The notes below the pieces were generated by a model, which saw only the letters and a list, made by a program, of their open reading frames with translations, ran no database searches and was not told the origin of the DNA. 64,000 bases of DNA from Coffea arabica (taxonomy: Eukaryota > Streptophyta > Magnoliopsida > Gentianales > Rubiaceae): NCBI RefSeq assembly GCF_036785885.1, contig NC_092329.1, positions 4,774,001 to 4,838,000 on the forward strand, written 5' to 3'. Made by a program: the position numbers and the translations under genes. Shown here piece after piece: positions 36,421 to 48,210 of the stretch (its first letter is position 1; every line of letters begins with the position of its first letter).

Positions 36421-36442
36421 GAGAGAGAGAGAGAGAGAGAGA
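36421..36442. repeat. (GA)11 microsatellite
   Basis: A perfect 22-bp GA run in the spacer about 380 bp past the ORC2 stop codon. Confidence 0.9.
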
Positions 36443-36823
36443 AGAGACCAATAGATATCAAACTTTCATGTGGCTGATATATATCAAAAAAAGTTGAAAA
36501 TGAAAGATGAAAATGATGCCATCACAAACGCAGAGTAGGTTTAGCCTTCAAGCAGCCAGCTACTCAAACAAGTGCATGATAAGTTGAAAAGTATTTACTT
36601 TCTGTTTTGATCTCCAGCAGCTAGAGGAGTTATTACCCCACAGTTTAGTGACAAGTCATGCTGTTACCCCAAAGAATCTTGCAACTATTTCTTGTTAATT
36701 GTCCGAGACTCGATAAGCTGATCTATGAGGTACCAGAAAAATACTGGAGGTCCCTGAAATGATGAACATGCATCTTTCGTTTACCGCACAAACTGCAACA
36801 TCCAGCTGACAAGGAACTCCTCT

Positions 36824-39242
36824 CTATTGACTTGTATCTTTTATGATTTTTTCAAGTGCTTCATTTGGGATGGGAATGTACAAGCAATCCTGGCCTTCTG
36901 TATCCCTTCTGGTCTTGACCAAATCATGATCCTTAAATTCTGTCAAATGAGAATTCAGAGTAATCTGGCTACTGACCAGGAAGCGCTCCCGGCAGGTTGC
37001 GTATAGGTTATTGACTGGCATCCCTAGAGAAAATATTCAGGATAAATAACTTTGATTTTTGTTGCAAAATGCTGTGGAAAAGAAAACAAGTAAGCCAGTC
37101 ACTTGCCTTCTTCATCAGGATTGGCCAGCTGATGTTCTGCTAGCACTTTAAAAACACTTTGAGCATTGGGCGTCAAACTCTGCAAGACAATTGAAGCTGT
37201 CTTGACATTCTGGGAGCTCCCACCCTGAGCAAGAATGAGAGGCAAAAACATTCCTTCGACCTTATATGGAGCAAAGGTAGGAACATGATGCCAATACCAG
37301 TTGAACTGCGTGTGAACCATCTTCTTATCCCACACTAGCAGACCAAAATTAGTACTCTCAGCATTTTCAACAGCAAATATAACATAGAAACATGCGAATC
37401 ATTGATGACAGAGGCCGACTAGCACGTACTGATACAAATGGTCAACAAATGTAAGGTCCTTTTGCGGCTAGCTTAAGCTACTGCTAACTTAAATTAGCAA
37501 AATCAGATAAAATACTTACAAAGAAGTGCATTTACATGGTCGATGGAAGCGACCACACGGATATTGGAACAAGCAGCAATTCTTGCAAGATATTGCTGTG
37601 TGTCCGGATCACGCAACCCAGGCCCATCAATATTGTGGACAAGAACACAGATAAAAGAATCACTGTCCTCCAGGTGATGTTGATCCAAAAATGCTATTAA
37701 ATCATCCATTGATCGAGTATCAAATGGTTGTTGTTGCTTATGCAAACTCCTGGATGTAAACTTCTGTTGGGCTTTCAATTGATCGCATAGAAGCTCAGCT
37801 AAGGTTATAACAACCTACCATGTGAAATAACAATGCTTGTATCACAAACAAAGGCCATTCTACTTTCTATCTGCAGAGAAGACATTTATTGTAGTAAAAG
37901 AGAAGAATTGGATCCTGCCTTTTATGGGTGAAAACCCATATATAAAGCATCAATATGAAAATCATGGTAGAAGCACCAGCATGATCAGACAGAACAGTGT
38001 TCGATACCAAGCATTCCTCAAGCTAAAGAATCATATGCTAGCAAAATTAATCTTATTTGACACAAACATAACCATAGAAGTTGTCCAAGTTCAAAGTTAC
38101 AAACTCGTACATCAGATCAAAGCACTTGTTCGAAATCAGGATTAAGGGATCATGCAAAATCAGGTCAGAACCTCACCAAAGGCAACCACGGCAAGGAGAC
38201 AAATTAAAGTTTCTGCACTTCGTCTATGTACTCTCTCACAGGAAAAGCTGACTTTTAACTGCCATCCAAACAGCATGATAAACTAGTGCTGATTGTATCA
38301 CCAATTCAACATCATAGATGCATTAGAAACTACAATCCCCATGACTCAGGCCTCTCAAATATCCATGTAAGACTCATCATTAATACACCCCTATGCTGCC
38401 AAAGCCTACCAGTACTTCTTATAACATATAACACTCAACAAACTGAATCAGTTCCCAGTGATTACCAAGCACTAAAGTAAATTATACAAGTCTACATTCG
38501 GGTAGCGAAAAAAGCAAGCTATGACTTATAAAGCCTATTCATTCTACGGCTTTATCAGCAATGATTAACTTAAAACTCCGAAAATTAGCTGATACTTCAA
38601 CAACAATCCTACACTGAAATAGAATACAAAGCATATAGGGGTGGTGAAGTAGATGTACCTGCTTGAGATTTATGGACTGAAGATAACCATTGATTACAAC
38701 AACAGAATACTCAGTCAATGCAGTCGAAGCAAAATCTTCAAGCAATGTTCTTTTTGACCCAAACCCATACATCAAAAGCCCAAATCCACACCTGTTAATT
38801 ATCCAGCATAATCTAGAATTAGTACCCAACATTTCTACAATGACAGTCTAAATCAATACTTTGACAAAAGTAATTAAAAAAACCACATATATATTTATAT
38901 CCCACCGCACCTTAACTCACAAACCCACTCTTGATACGAGCTCTTGTAAGTTTTGATTAATTCATCAATTTCTTTCTCATGTTTTTGCTCGATATTGGCC
39001 AGGGCTTCCCTTAGCTCCTGCATTATTCAGTAAGGAAAAGGCCCAAAAAGGTAACTCTTTTTGCAGGAAACCACCAACCAAAATTTAGATATAGAAAAAT
39101 TGCAGAGTATAACCTGTTCATCGACGACATCGATATCTGCGAGCTTGTGGCCGGATTTCTTACCGGAATTGCCTAATTCTTTTGCTAAGAAATAATTTCT
39201 AGAGAATCCGAACTCGTCCTCTTCGATGTCATGTTGTTCCAT
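36824..39242 (-). CDS. ORC2: Origin recognition complex subunit 2 (ORC2)
   Basis: Six exons (39114-39242, 38911-39017, 38659-38791, 37520-37814, 37107-37334, 36824-37023) join in phase to 363 residues, the same length as Arabidopsis ORC2. ORC2 is a core subunit of the six-part complex that marks replication origins and loads the MCM helicase in the nucleus. Landmarks are an acidic N-terminus, [17 protein letters not shown] (84-100, the degenerate AAA+ P-loop region), a central [13 protein letters not shown] and [20 protein letters not shown], then the C-terminal winged-helix region [20 protein letters not shown] near residues 315-335. Introns are GT-AG except the last (37024-37106), which has a GC donor in an AAG/GCAAGT context; the nearby GT would give an early stop. 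An E2F-like site lies 112 bp upstream of the start codon. Confidence 0.95.
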
Positions 39243-41866
39243 TTTCTGGTTTTGACGAACCTAAACCTGATGATGAGAGGGAAGGAGTAGGGGAACGGGA
39301 CGGCGGAGGTAGCGAGCAGAGCAGAGGAGAGTGGCCGAGAGAGGCGGAGGATTCTTCCCGCGCTTTTTAGTTGTGTGAGCGGATATTTTAATTGGACTGG
39401 ACGTCGATAGATTTTAGGTCTTTTGTAGGAGGTATTGGCCCTATGTCGTTTTCATTAGGCTTATAATCGTGGATCCATATCAGCCCAAAATTCAGAATGG
39501 CCCTTGATAGTTCTTCAAGAGGGGTTAAATAATAAATACAAGGGAGGGAGTGTAGCAATTTGTAAAATTGAGTAATTCATGCAGATTTATCTTGAATGGA
39601 CAGTTCACTGTTTATCTATACAAGTAACCTTGGATCTTTCCAAGGAAAAAAACAAAAAAGAAGTAACCTTGGGTTATGGTTAACAAGTACTAGTCTAGTA
39701 TCTTATCATTTACATCTTTTTTTTTTTTTTTTTTTGGTTCTTCTAGGGTAAAACGCATATTACTTGCATATGTACTACACTTTATCCCCTATGGTTTGAT
39801 TGGATGGAAGGGACCATTGAGTTTGATCTCCAAAAAAAATAATGTGGTTTGGGCTGTTGCCTTGTTCTACTTCTACCTTAGGTCGCATTCATGTCGAATA
39901 GGTTCGAAATTAATGTGGTAGGAAGGTTGCAGGCATTTGTCAAAGAGCTTTTAATATCCTTACCAGAAAGGGTGTTTGTTTAATATGACATGAATGAATT
40001 ATTGAGAACAATATTAGTCTTTAATTAAAATATAAACACCTGACAAGGACTGTTAGTATTTATTCTGAACAGTCTTTGAAAAGAAAAGCCCAAAATAACA
40101 AAGTGGACTGGTATCGAGTGAAAATCTGTTGGCTGTCCTGCTTCTTATCCTGTCGAGCTCCTCTCTTATTAACAAAAGATAAACAAATGCTCCCGAGGAG
40201 GAGTTGGCAACGTCAATTGTTTGCTGAAATTCATCCATAAGGGAAATGGTGGTTGACCAACCATTGAACAGTCCCTCCAGCAACTAAGTAATTGACCACA
40301 GGGAAGAACTTTAAAGCTCTCGTCTCTTGACCTGCATTTTTGTCCAGAAATTTTTTGAAAATTTCATCAATGAGTGTAAAAGTATCAGTTTGATCCGGTG
40401 GGAGTTCAGTTCTTTACGAGTTCTCTATTTACTCCCTAGCGGTTTTAAGCTTTATTACTTCATTCATCATTCCTGGTAAACAAGAAAAAATTAAAAAAAA
40501 AATGCTTTCCCTATAATGGGATAGATGAAAGCCTGAACAGATTTTGGATGGCTGATCACTGAACAGTCTCCAATCCAATGAGGGGAGGCATATTTATCAA
40601 TAGTTGGTTCGGTTGCCTGCTTAGCATGAAGAAAATCCCAGAAATTATTAGGATGGGAGGTTAGGCTGTCTATCAATTACTATTCAGACAAAAACTCAAC
40701 CGTCCAACTGTCAAGAAATGGCTTTGCATTAAAGCAAAGTGTAATTTGCTAATGCTTTCATTATGATGATGATTGATAGACACAATGAATGTATTAATCT
40801 ATTATCAAACAGATAGAGTTTTATTGGGAAATCCCAATTCCTTGGCTTTTTGCGGCTTTAAAATTCCTTCAACATTCTACCCCAAAAAATAAAAAAGGAA
40901 AAAAATTTCCTTGAACCCATAAACAAACCATTTAAAAAGTGGACCAAAAAAGAAAAGAAAGTGGCCATTACCATCACATTCATTCACCTCTCAAGGAAAG
41001 AATCTCATTAATTCCTGCCAAAAAACCCATTTGTAGCAAATGCACCATCTTAAGCTAGGAATATAAACTCACATATTATAGAAGTTTTAAATTTCTAGCC
41101 AGCTAATCTGAGCACGATTAAGGTTTAAATTTCTAGCACGATTAAGAGTTTAACGTAACTTTATAGTAATAATTATCACATTAAATTTGAGTTAATTGTA
41201 ATTTTGAGCTACATGTAATCTTGTACTGAGGAAAAATAAATAAATAAAAGCTCAGTTTTGTAATCTTGTACTGGTTTAACTGGCTCTACCAAAGATGCTT
41301 TGGCGAACTTTCCATAAACTATACGAGCAATTAAAGCAACTTTCCATATCCTTTTTCACTTGAATAATTCTACAGTTTTAGACTTTTTCTTTTAATCCTT
41401 AACCATCTTACAAGTTTTAAAAAACTATAAATGGACATCTTAAAAATGAACATTCAAATCTTCTCTTTTTCTTTTTGGCAGGTTAGCCATTAATTAGATT
41501 GTAGATCACATTTCTCTTGAAAGAAAAATATTGATCATACGTAAATAGAATTTCAGTATCCGTATATGTTCCCATCAATTAAGAAGAGTATTAGACGACA
41601 AAAGCCGAAGATCAGTTTCCTTGTTCTTTTTTCCCCGGACTTCTTGTTTAATCAGAAACCACCCCAGAAAATTCCAGACCCCATCACCGCGATCTATACA
41701 AAGAAACATCAAAAACCCAGAAAAATCCCCGCTAAAATTCTTCAAAATCGAGCATATACATTTTAGGAGACTACACTCAATAGGACTAAAGACAGAAGGT
41801 GATGGGAGGGGAGAGAGAGAGATGACGGGGTGGAGAAGAAGTTGAGAGGAAGAAAGAAGAAAGGAG
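39243..41866. other. Divergent spacer between ORC2 and the cysteine-rich protein gene
   Basis: The first 180 bp are the GC-richer ORC2 leader and promoter. The next 2.2 kb are AT-rich without a supported gene; minus-strand frames at 40053-40283 and 40491-40676 read like protein but match nothing I know. The last 300 bp (from about 41560) are pyrimidine- and purine-rich and likely hold the leader of the plus-strand gene. Confidence 0.45.
39354..39363. promoter_or_regulatory. E2F-like site in the ORC2 promoter
   Basis: The sequence CTTCCCGCGC differs from the E2F consensus TTTCCCGC only at the first base and continues with a GC step. It lies about 112 bp upstream of the ORC2 start codon. ORC genes of Arabidopsis are known E2F targets, so the position is sensible; a single 7/8 match can also be chance. 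Confidence 0.4.
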
Positions 41867-44800
41867 ATGGCTAGAGCAGAGTGGGCGAATTATCATAATA
41901 ATAGTAGCAGTGGTATTTATAATAATGGGAGAGGGAAATTGTGTTCGTACAAGAGAAGCACACTTGTGGTTTGTTCAATCAACATTGTTGTTGCCCTTTT
42001 TGTGCTCCACTCCCTCTATACTTCTCTTTACCGGTATCCATACAACGATTCAACAAATGGTAAGCTATTTCACCTCATAATTTCTCCTTACATAGGATTT
42101 TTGGTCCTTTTGATTTTTGTTTTTTCTTTTGCTGTTTTTGGGATGACCCTTTTGTTATTTTGGTTTTCTGAGTAAGACAAACTTTCCAAGTTTGGTTTTT
42201 TACATGGCCCAGTTGGGATTTTTGTTGTTTTGAGGTCTGTTTTAGTGCTGGGATTTTGTCTGTTTTTCGCAGCATTTAGGTATACTTCAGATCAGATTAG
42301 TAAAATGAAAGAATCAATTAGAATACGAAAGGAATCAGAACCTACAGAGCTTATAAAATTGGTAAGATCCCGTGGTCTTTATGCTCTTCTTATTTAAGTT
42401 TTCTGTGGGTCAGTTTGGAAGAGATTAGTATTTCTATTAGTGTTTGTAGCTTGATAAGGAAATTGTCATTTTTTTGGGTTCAATTAAGGTAGAAGAGCTA
42501 AAGAAAGAATTTTTACGGGAAGAAAGGGTGGTAGAAGTGCCACTTTCCTTGAAACAAAAGATAGCAGATGAGCTACTGCTAAGATTAAGAGCCGTGAATG
42601 CTAGTGGCAACTCAACTGTGCAGCGAGGTGAGTACATGCTTTTTCTATCCTTTTCTACAACCTCCATTCTTATATTTTCAACAGTTCAAGTCTTAGGAGC
42701 AGCTTATTCTGTATTACATAGGTGGTAAAGTTAATGTATTTACTGTTTCACCGACTATTGGATTATTGTTACGAGTTTTTCTTTGACAAGTTGACGTGTT
42801 GTCTTAAACAATACCTCTCCATGCGCGAAAATTTCCAATTCTGGAACTTAACATGAAGTATACACTTTCCTTGTATATGCATTATGCCTGATGCACAAAA
42901 GGTTTGGTTGAAAAGCATTACATGCTTGCCAGATTAGAGAAGAGCTGGCTGTGATCATTACCTTAATTCATGAATGAAGAGTAATTGCCAAGATCGTGGA
43001 GTGCAGAATAACTTTGGATTTAGAAATCAATGTATTAAGCAAGTGTCAAACTAAGTCTGTAATTGACATCAATCAACTAGCTGGAACTCAAAAAACAGCT
43101 TAGATTCTTTAAATGCAATACCATGAAGCCTTGATTAAGTTGGTTTCCCTACTGTTGTTGCACTTCAGTTGAGAGGGTGTTGTCAGATCTCTCTCTCTCT
43201 CTCTCTCTGCTTAGCCTATCATGACCTTTTCTTTACAATGCCTGTTTTGAATTTTACAGATAATTCGTGAATTTACTTAAATTTCCTCTTACAGGTAGAG
43301 CTTCATGTAGTTAAGACTCTGAAGCTTCGCTTAATCATGGCATAAAACTTACTGCATTTGCTTGCATGATTGAGGTCTACCTTTCAAAATTACACAAAAC
43401 TTTTGATTGCACATTGATGGTGTATAAAATCCACTATATGATCATATCTTGCTCTAGTTTAATTGATACGGTTTTATCTTGACTGTTTTGTCTTTGCAAC
43501 AAATATATTTATGAATTAATGGTGGTGAAATCTAATAACAGTTACTATTACAGTTAAGTTCCCAACTAACTGAAATTGGTCATAAGAAATGAAGATGTAG
43601 TCATGAATCATGGGCTTTGAGAAAAAACAACAATCTGGTTAGTGCGCTTGAGAATGGATCTTTCTAGCTCTAACACAGTCTGTTTTATTTGCTCACAAAA
43701 CCTCAATGCATTTATCTGGAATTCGTTTGGCCTCAATTTATTGTGTTCATCTCATGCCACACATTGGAATCTAGAATAGTTGTTTCATGGAGTGGTGTAT
43801 ATTTTTCAGTGATTGTCCCTGTAAAGAGTCTTATGTGGCAGATCTTCATCTTGTTGTTAGTTCTATGGCTTATTGTGTGAGAAGTAATAAGCTTAGTACT
43901 TGATTTATAATGGATGGAGCAACTTGACTCTCTTTCCTTTAGCAGATGCCTAGCATTTTTCCTCACTCTCTTTGCCTTCGATCTCTTTTCAGAGCAGAAC
44001 CAGGGTTCTACTTCAAACTAATGACTCAAGTTTAACACTAACTTATTAATTTTGGCACCATGTCAGCGGATCTTCTATATTGCGGATCCATTATACTTGT
44101 AAATATATCCTCAAATTACAACTCATAGACGTAGTCTAAGTTATTTTCTCTATTGTTTATTTTCCTAGTTGTGTGAAGATCAGTCGTCGTGATGCATTGG
44201 GCCTCATCTTGTTTGCTGCTTTTTCTAAAGGTGCTTGGGGGAAAGTGATCCTTAGGAAATTGTTTGAATAACTGAAAGGATGTTTTTTGTCTTTCAATGT
44301 TTTTGAGAACTAAAAATCATAGTCAAAATCATCTCAAAGGTTGCTTTGACTGTCTAATATATAGCTGAACATGCCAAAACATTATTAAGGCTATGCAAAG
44401 ATTGAAATCAGTATGTTTTTGAGCAAAACAGTTGAATTAACGCACTTCCAGTAAAACATAACTAATGGATTTTCGTACTAAAACTGAGATTTGCTCTGTT
44501 TAAGAATACAAGGAATTCACAATTCATGTACACCCTGAAATAAATTACACTCTGAAGGGTTTTCACCATTGTTTTGAACATGTGATGATGTAAATGGGTA
44601 CATATCAAGAAGCCCTACATTCCTTCGTAAAAGAGCAAACTCTGAAGGGCTTTCACCATTGTTGTGAACATATGATGATGTAAATGGATACAAATCAAGA
44701 AGCCCTAGATTCCTTAGCTGAGCTACTGTTGAGAAGGGATAGTGGTGAAACGAAATGGTTTTTTTATTGCTAAAATCATTACAATGTTACAGACTGAGTC

Positions 44801-47800
44801 TGGATTGCATGAGCGTTCAGAGATGAGGGGCTGGAAATGATCTATTCAAAGAACAAGCTTGTAGGTTAGGATCAATATTATATAGGATTAGCAATGAATT
44901 TTGGGAGTTTGGAAGCACGGTAAAGAAGATTATTCCTTTTTATTTGGGGTGAATTCAAAAGAATCATTCACATTTTACACAAAAACCTTTCAAGATGTAA
45001 AGTAAACATACCTACAAAAAGTACACAGGCGAGATCATTTAAGATCTATATATCACCCCTTTTAAGCTTGATTGTGAATGTCATTTAAGTATCTCAAGTT
45101 TGACCATATGTTGTGCCAGTCAAGCCTTGGACGAGCAATGGTCTGGGAGGTTGGTACTCCTTGGGTGAGTTTTTATTTTTATTTTTCATTAGTCTTTTTT
45201 GGAGTGGGGCAAGGGGTCAGCAATGATGAGACATATGCAAGATATGTAGGGGACAGGAGTTATTCTTTCCTCTAAAATGCTTTTCATCTTGCTGCCGAGA
45301 GAACTCAAGTGGCTTATTTGCACTTATTTGTCCCAAAAGCCTTACTTGAGTTGCTAGATTGTCTCTTTGATTTGTCTAAGTGCCAGAATTCATTTTCAGA
45401 CATGTCATGAGTTTCTTTTGGATTTGACTAACCTGATCCTTTTGATGCTGTCATATTTGGTTTCGCTTTATAGATGTGTTAGATTTACCCTAGTATATCA
45501 AGATACATCACTTGTACAATTTGTCTCCCAAGATGCTCTAATTGGAGTATAAATCCCCACATACATTATTGCTCGAGTCTGCTAAACAAAATAGTACAAA
45601 GGAAAGAAAGAGTGTTTTTTCCTTACAATCTTCGAGATTGCTAGTCCTTAAATTTGAAATTTAGTTGCTCAAATTTGTTTTAGAATGGTTGCAGTGGTGA
45701 GATGTTTAATTGGATGATGTAGCTTCTATTTGCTTTCGTAGTATTTTAAGTTGTACTGAGTAATATGCCAATCCTTGTTGTTTTTATTAAGCAGAGGCAG
45801 TTGAGGGTTGGCGAAAGGAAAAACTAAGAGAAGTAAGACTGTTGACTCGTGGAAAGCCTGCAAATTCGACTTTTCTGCCTGAAGAAGCTGGTATGGCTCC
45901 CGTTCCAGATTTTACTTTTTGCTATTTTATCTATTTTTCTGGTGCGTAAAGTGGCTTTAGTTGTAGTTTAAGCAACCATCAAGGTAGTAACATATAGTTT
46001 GCTTATGCTTATGCTCATGCTATATAGCTGTCTCTAAGTTTGGTTGCCTGTTAGAACCCACTTGCAGTAGTTGCATAAACCATATGGCTCGATAGGGAAG
46101 CTTTTACTTTAGCTGCACATTATTAAGCTTGTGGTAACAGGTTTATTCTTCTTGGGTCATATAAATATGGCTCATACTTGCCATCCTGTATAGCGGGTTG
46201 AAATGCATATATATTTTATGCAGAAATTACTGAAGGGAAACTAAAAATGCCGGGGTCTGTAATTTTTTTTGGCTGCATTGTCACCATGGTATTTAAAATA
46301 CCCGAAGAAAGATTGTCTATTGAATATCAGGTCTTTAAAATTTGTATTTTCATAAATTTCATCTGACTTTATAACAAATCTTGGAAGTATCTTATTTGAA
46401 ACAGAAGAAAAAAGAAAAGAAAATAAACAAAGTTGGATCTTAATTTTTTTTCTTCCTTTTATTATCTTAATTCCTTTACATATGTAGTTCAAATTGATAT
46501 TACTCTAAGGGAAAATGACCTATTTCATCCCTCACATTTCACAAAAATATTCTTTTCGTCCCTTACTTTTAAAATGAAGCAATTTCGTCCCTGACATTTA
46601 AAAATTAAAGCTATTACATCCTTGAATCCAATTTTCAATCTGAATCAAACCACCTATCAACCCGATTACAAATTTTGAAGGTATAATTGGTAGATCACTT
46701 GGTTAACTCAACTTGAATATAACTCAACTTGAATTCCTACATTGTTATTGTATACACTGATGGTTTTATGTACTTACCATATCATTTCAATTTAAATTTA
46801 AACACCAAATTTTGTATTTATGATACACATCTAGACTCGCAAGCGAATATACTAACGATGCATGAAAAGATTTACCCAAAAGAAAAACCCGACTATTCCA
46901 AGACAAATAATGGCCTTTATGTTATAATGTTTATTTTTTTGGTTTGATAAATGTCATGTGAATATGATGAAATTGACCGAGTGACCTATCAATTCTATCT
47001 CCGAAATTTATTACTGGGTTATTGGATGGTTTGATTCAAATTGAAAATTAGGTTCAAGGATGTAATAGCTTTAATTTTTAAATGTCAGGGATGAAATTGC
47101 TTCATTTTAAAAGTGAGGGACGAAAAGAATATTTTTGTGAAATGTGAGGGATGAAACAGGTCATTTTCCCTTACTCTAATATAACACACAACAGAATTTG
47201 CGGAGGAACATTTTGCTTGATTTTCTTTTTGAGACCCCTTGTTAATCTCTGCTTTACTTTATGCTAGTAATCAAAATTTCAAGCAATGTTTTCACAGGAG
47301 TGCTTGTAAGAGCTTTAGGGTCTGGTTGGGCTGAGTTTTCAGAAGAAATTGGTTTGTGGATACCACTCCAAATCATTCATGAAGAGCATGATGACAAGCC
47401 TGAGGGTGTGGATGACCTCGGTAATTAATTTGTCCTTGATTTCTTTGCTCATCAACACCCACCACCCCCCACTTCTCCCTCCTATCAAAGAAAGAATCAA
47501 AGAGAAAATTTTCAAAGTAGGGAAAAAGAAATTCAAATCTCTACTTCCGTGATCAATGGCTTCTAAATTTAGCCAGTGAAGGATTGTGGTTTCTATTTCC
47601 TACTTGAGCCTTGCTTGATTGATGAAGGATTTTACTGTATTATTTGTTTTGATTAATTTTCCAATGTAATTCTGGTTAACTGAATGCAATTTACTTTGCA
47701 GACCGTGAAATTTTGCCTGGACGGCAACTTCCACCCGAATGTCATGCTGAATTCCATACAGATTATGATGGCGCTGCTGTCAAATGGGGTCTTACGAACC

Positions 47801-48210
47801 CGAAAGAATCGGCATATGATTGTTGTATGGCTTGTTTAGATCAAGCTAAAATGGCCAAGCCAAATGAGAAGAAATGCAACATATGGGTCTATTGTCCATC
47901 TGAGACGGGTTGCTATTCACCAGATATTTATGAACACAAAAACCAGGAGTGCTGGCTTAAATATGTAAGTTTTAGGCCCTTTGTTATTATGTTCTAACCT
48001 TTTGTATGTTGTTTATTTCTTTAAGTACCTTCTTTCAGAAAATTGTGCGAACTAAGTTTGTTCTTCATTTCATTTTCTTGTTTTTATTGTCAAATGCAGG
48101 CTGAAGAACCGAAATTAAATTTTAAGGACAGATACCCTGACTCTTATAGAAGTAGCCACCGGAATGTACCGGTTACTGTTGCATGGGTTGCAGGTGTGGT
48201 TAGTGTATAA
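41867..48210 (+). CDS. Uncharacterised single-pass membrane protein with cysteine-rich (PAN-like) domain
   Basis: Seven exons (41867-42059, 42273-42361, 42489-42627, 45795-45890, 47298-47420, 47702-47964, 48100-48210) join in phase to 337 residues; all introns are GT-AG. Residues 31-53 form one hydrophobic segment (STLVVCSINIVVALFVLHSL) after a short basic N-terminus, which suggests a type II membrane anchor with the rest in the secretory lumen. Residues 70-130 are charged and probably helical or coiled coil. Exon 6 carries eight cysteines (227, 254, 255, 258, 272, 278, 284, 297) in the pattern DCCMAC and CNIWVYC followed by ECWLK, which resembles a PAN/Apple-type disulfide module. I do not recognise the family's function. 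Intron 3 is 3.2 kb and holds a tandem duplication; intron 4 holds a young Mutator-like MITE. Confidence 0.85.
43188..43208. repeat. (TC)n microsatellite in intron 3 of the cysteine-rich protein gene
   Basis: A 21-bp perfect TC run in the 3.2-kb intron 42628-45794. The rest of this intron carries no coding signal. Confidence 0.9.
44551..44717. repeat. 90-bp tandem duplication in intron 3
   Basis: The segment TCTGAAGGGTTTTCACCATT at 44551 recurs at 44641 as TCTGAAGGGCTTTCACCATT. Both copies continue with GTGATGATGTAAATGG or a near match and AAGAAGCCCTA. The period is 90 bp with roughly seven or eight differences, so it is a moderately old local duplication. Confidence 0.88.
46509..47170. mobile_element. 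Young Mutator-like MITE with about 145-bp inverted repeats, in intron 4
   Basis: The left end GGGAAAATGACCTATTTCAT matches the reverse complement of the right end for about 145 bp with only a handful of mismatches, and the 662-bp element is flanked by the perfect 9-bp duplication TTACTCTAA (46500-46508 and 47171-47179). The whole element lies inside intron 4 (45891-47297) of the cysteine-rich protein gene. Its right end is 127 bp from the acceptor. It codes for no transposase. Unlike the 34719 element in sequence but alike in build, it is a second Mutator-type family. Confidence 0.9.

Larger units (their letters stand above)
35281..36823. other. Spacer between MITE and ORC2 3' end
   Basis: About 1.5 kb with no supported gene. 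It holds a MITE copy (35352-35517), a (GA)11 run (36421-36442) and probably the ORC2 3' untranslated region (36500-36823). Confidence 0.45.

Noticed and set aside
40053-40676. Two minus-strand frames (76 and 61 codons) that could be a gene fragment
   Set aside because: No recognised motif and no consistent exon joins; could be a pseudogene piece but I cannot support it.
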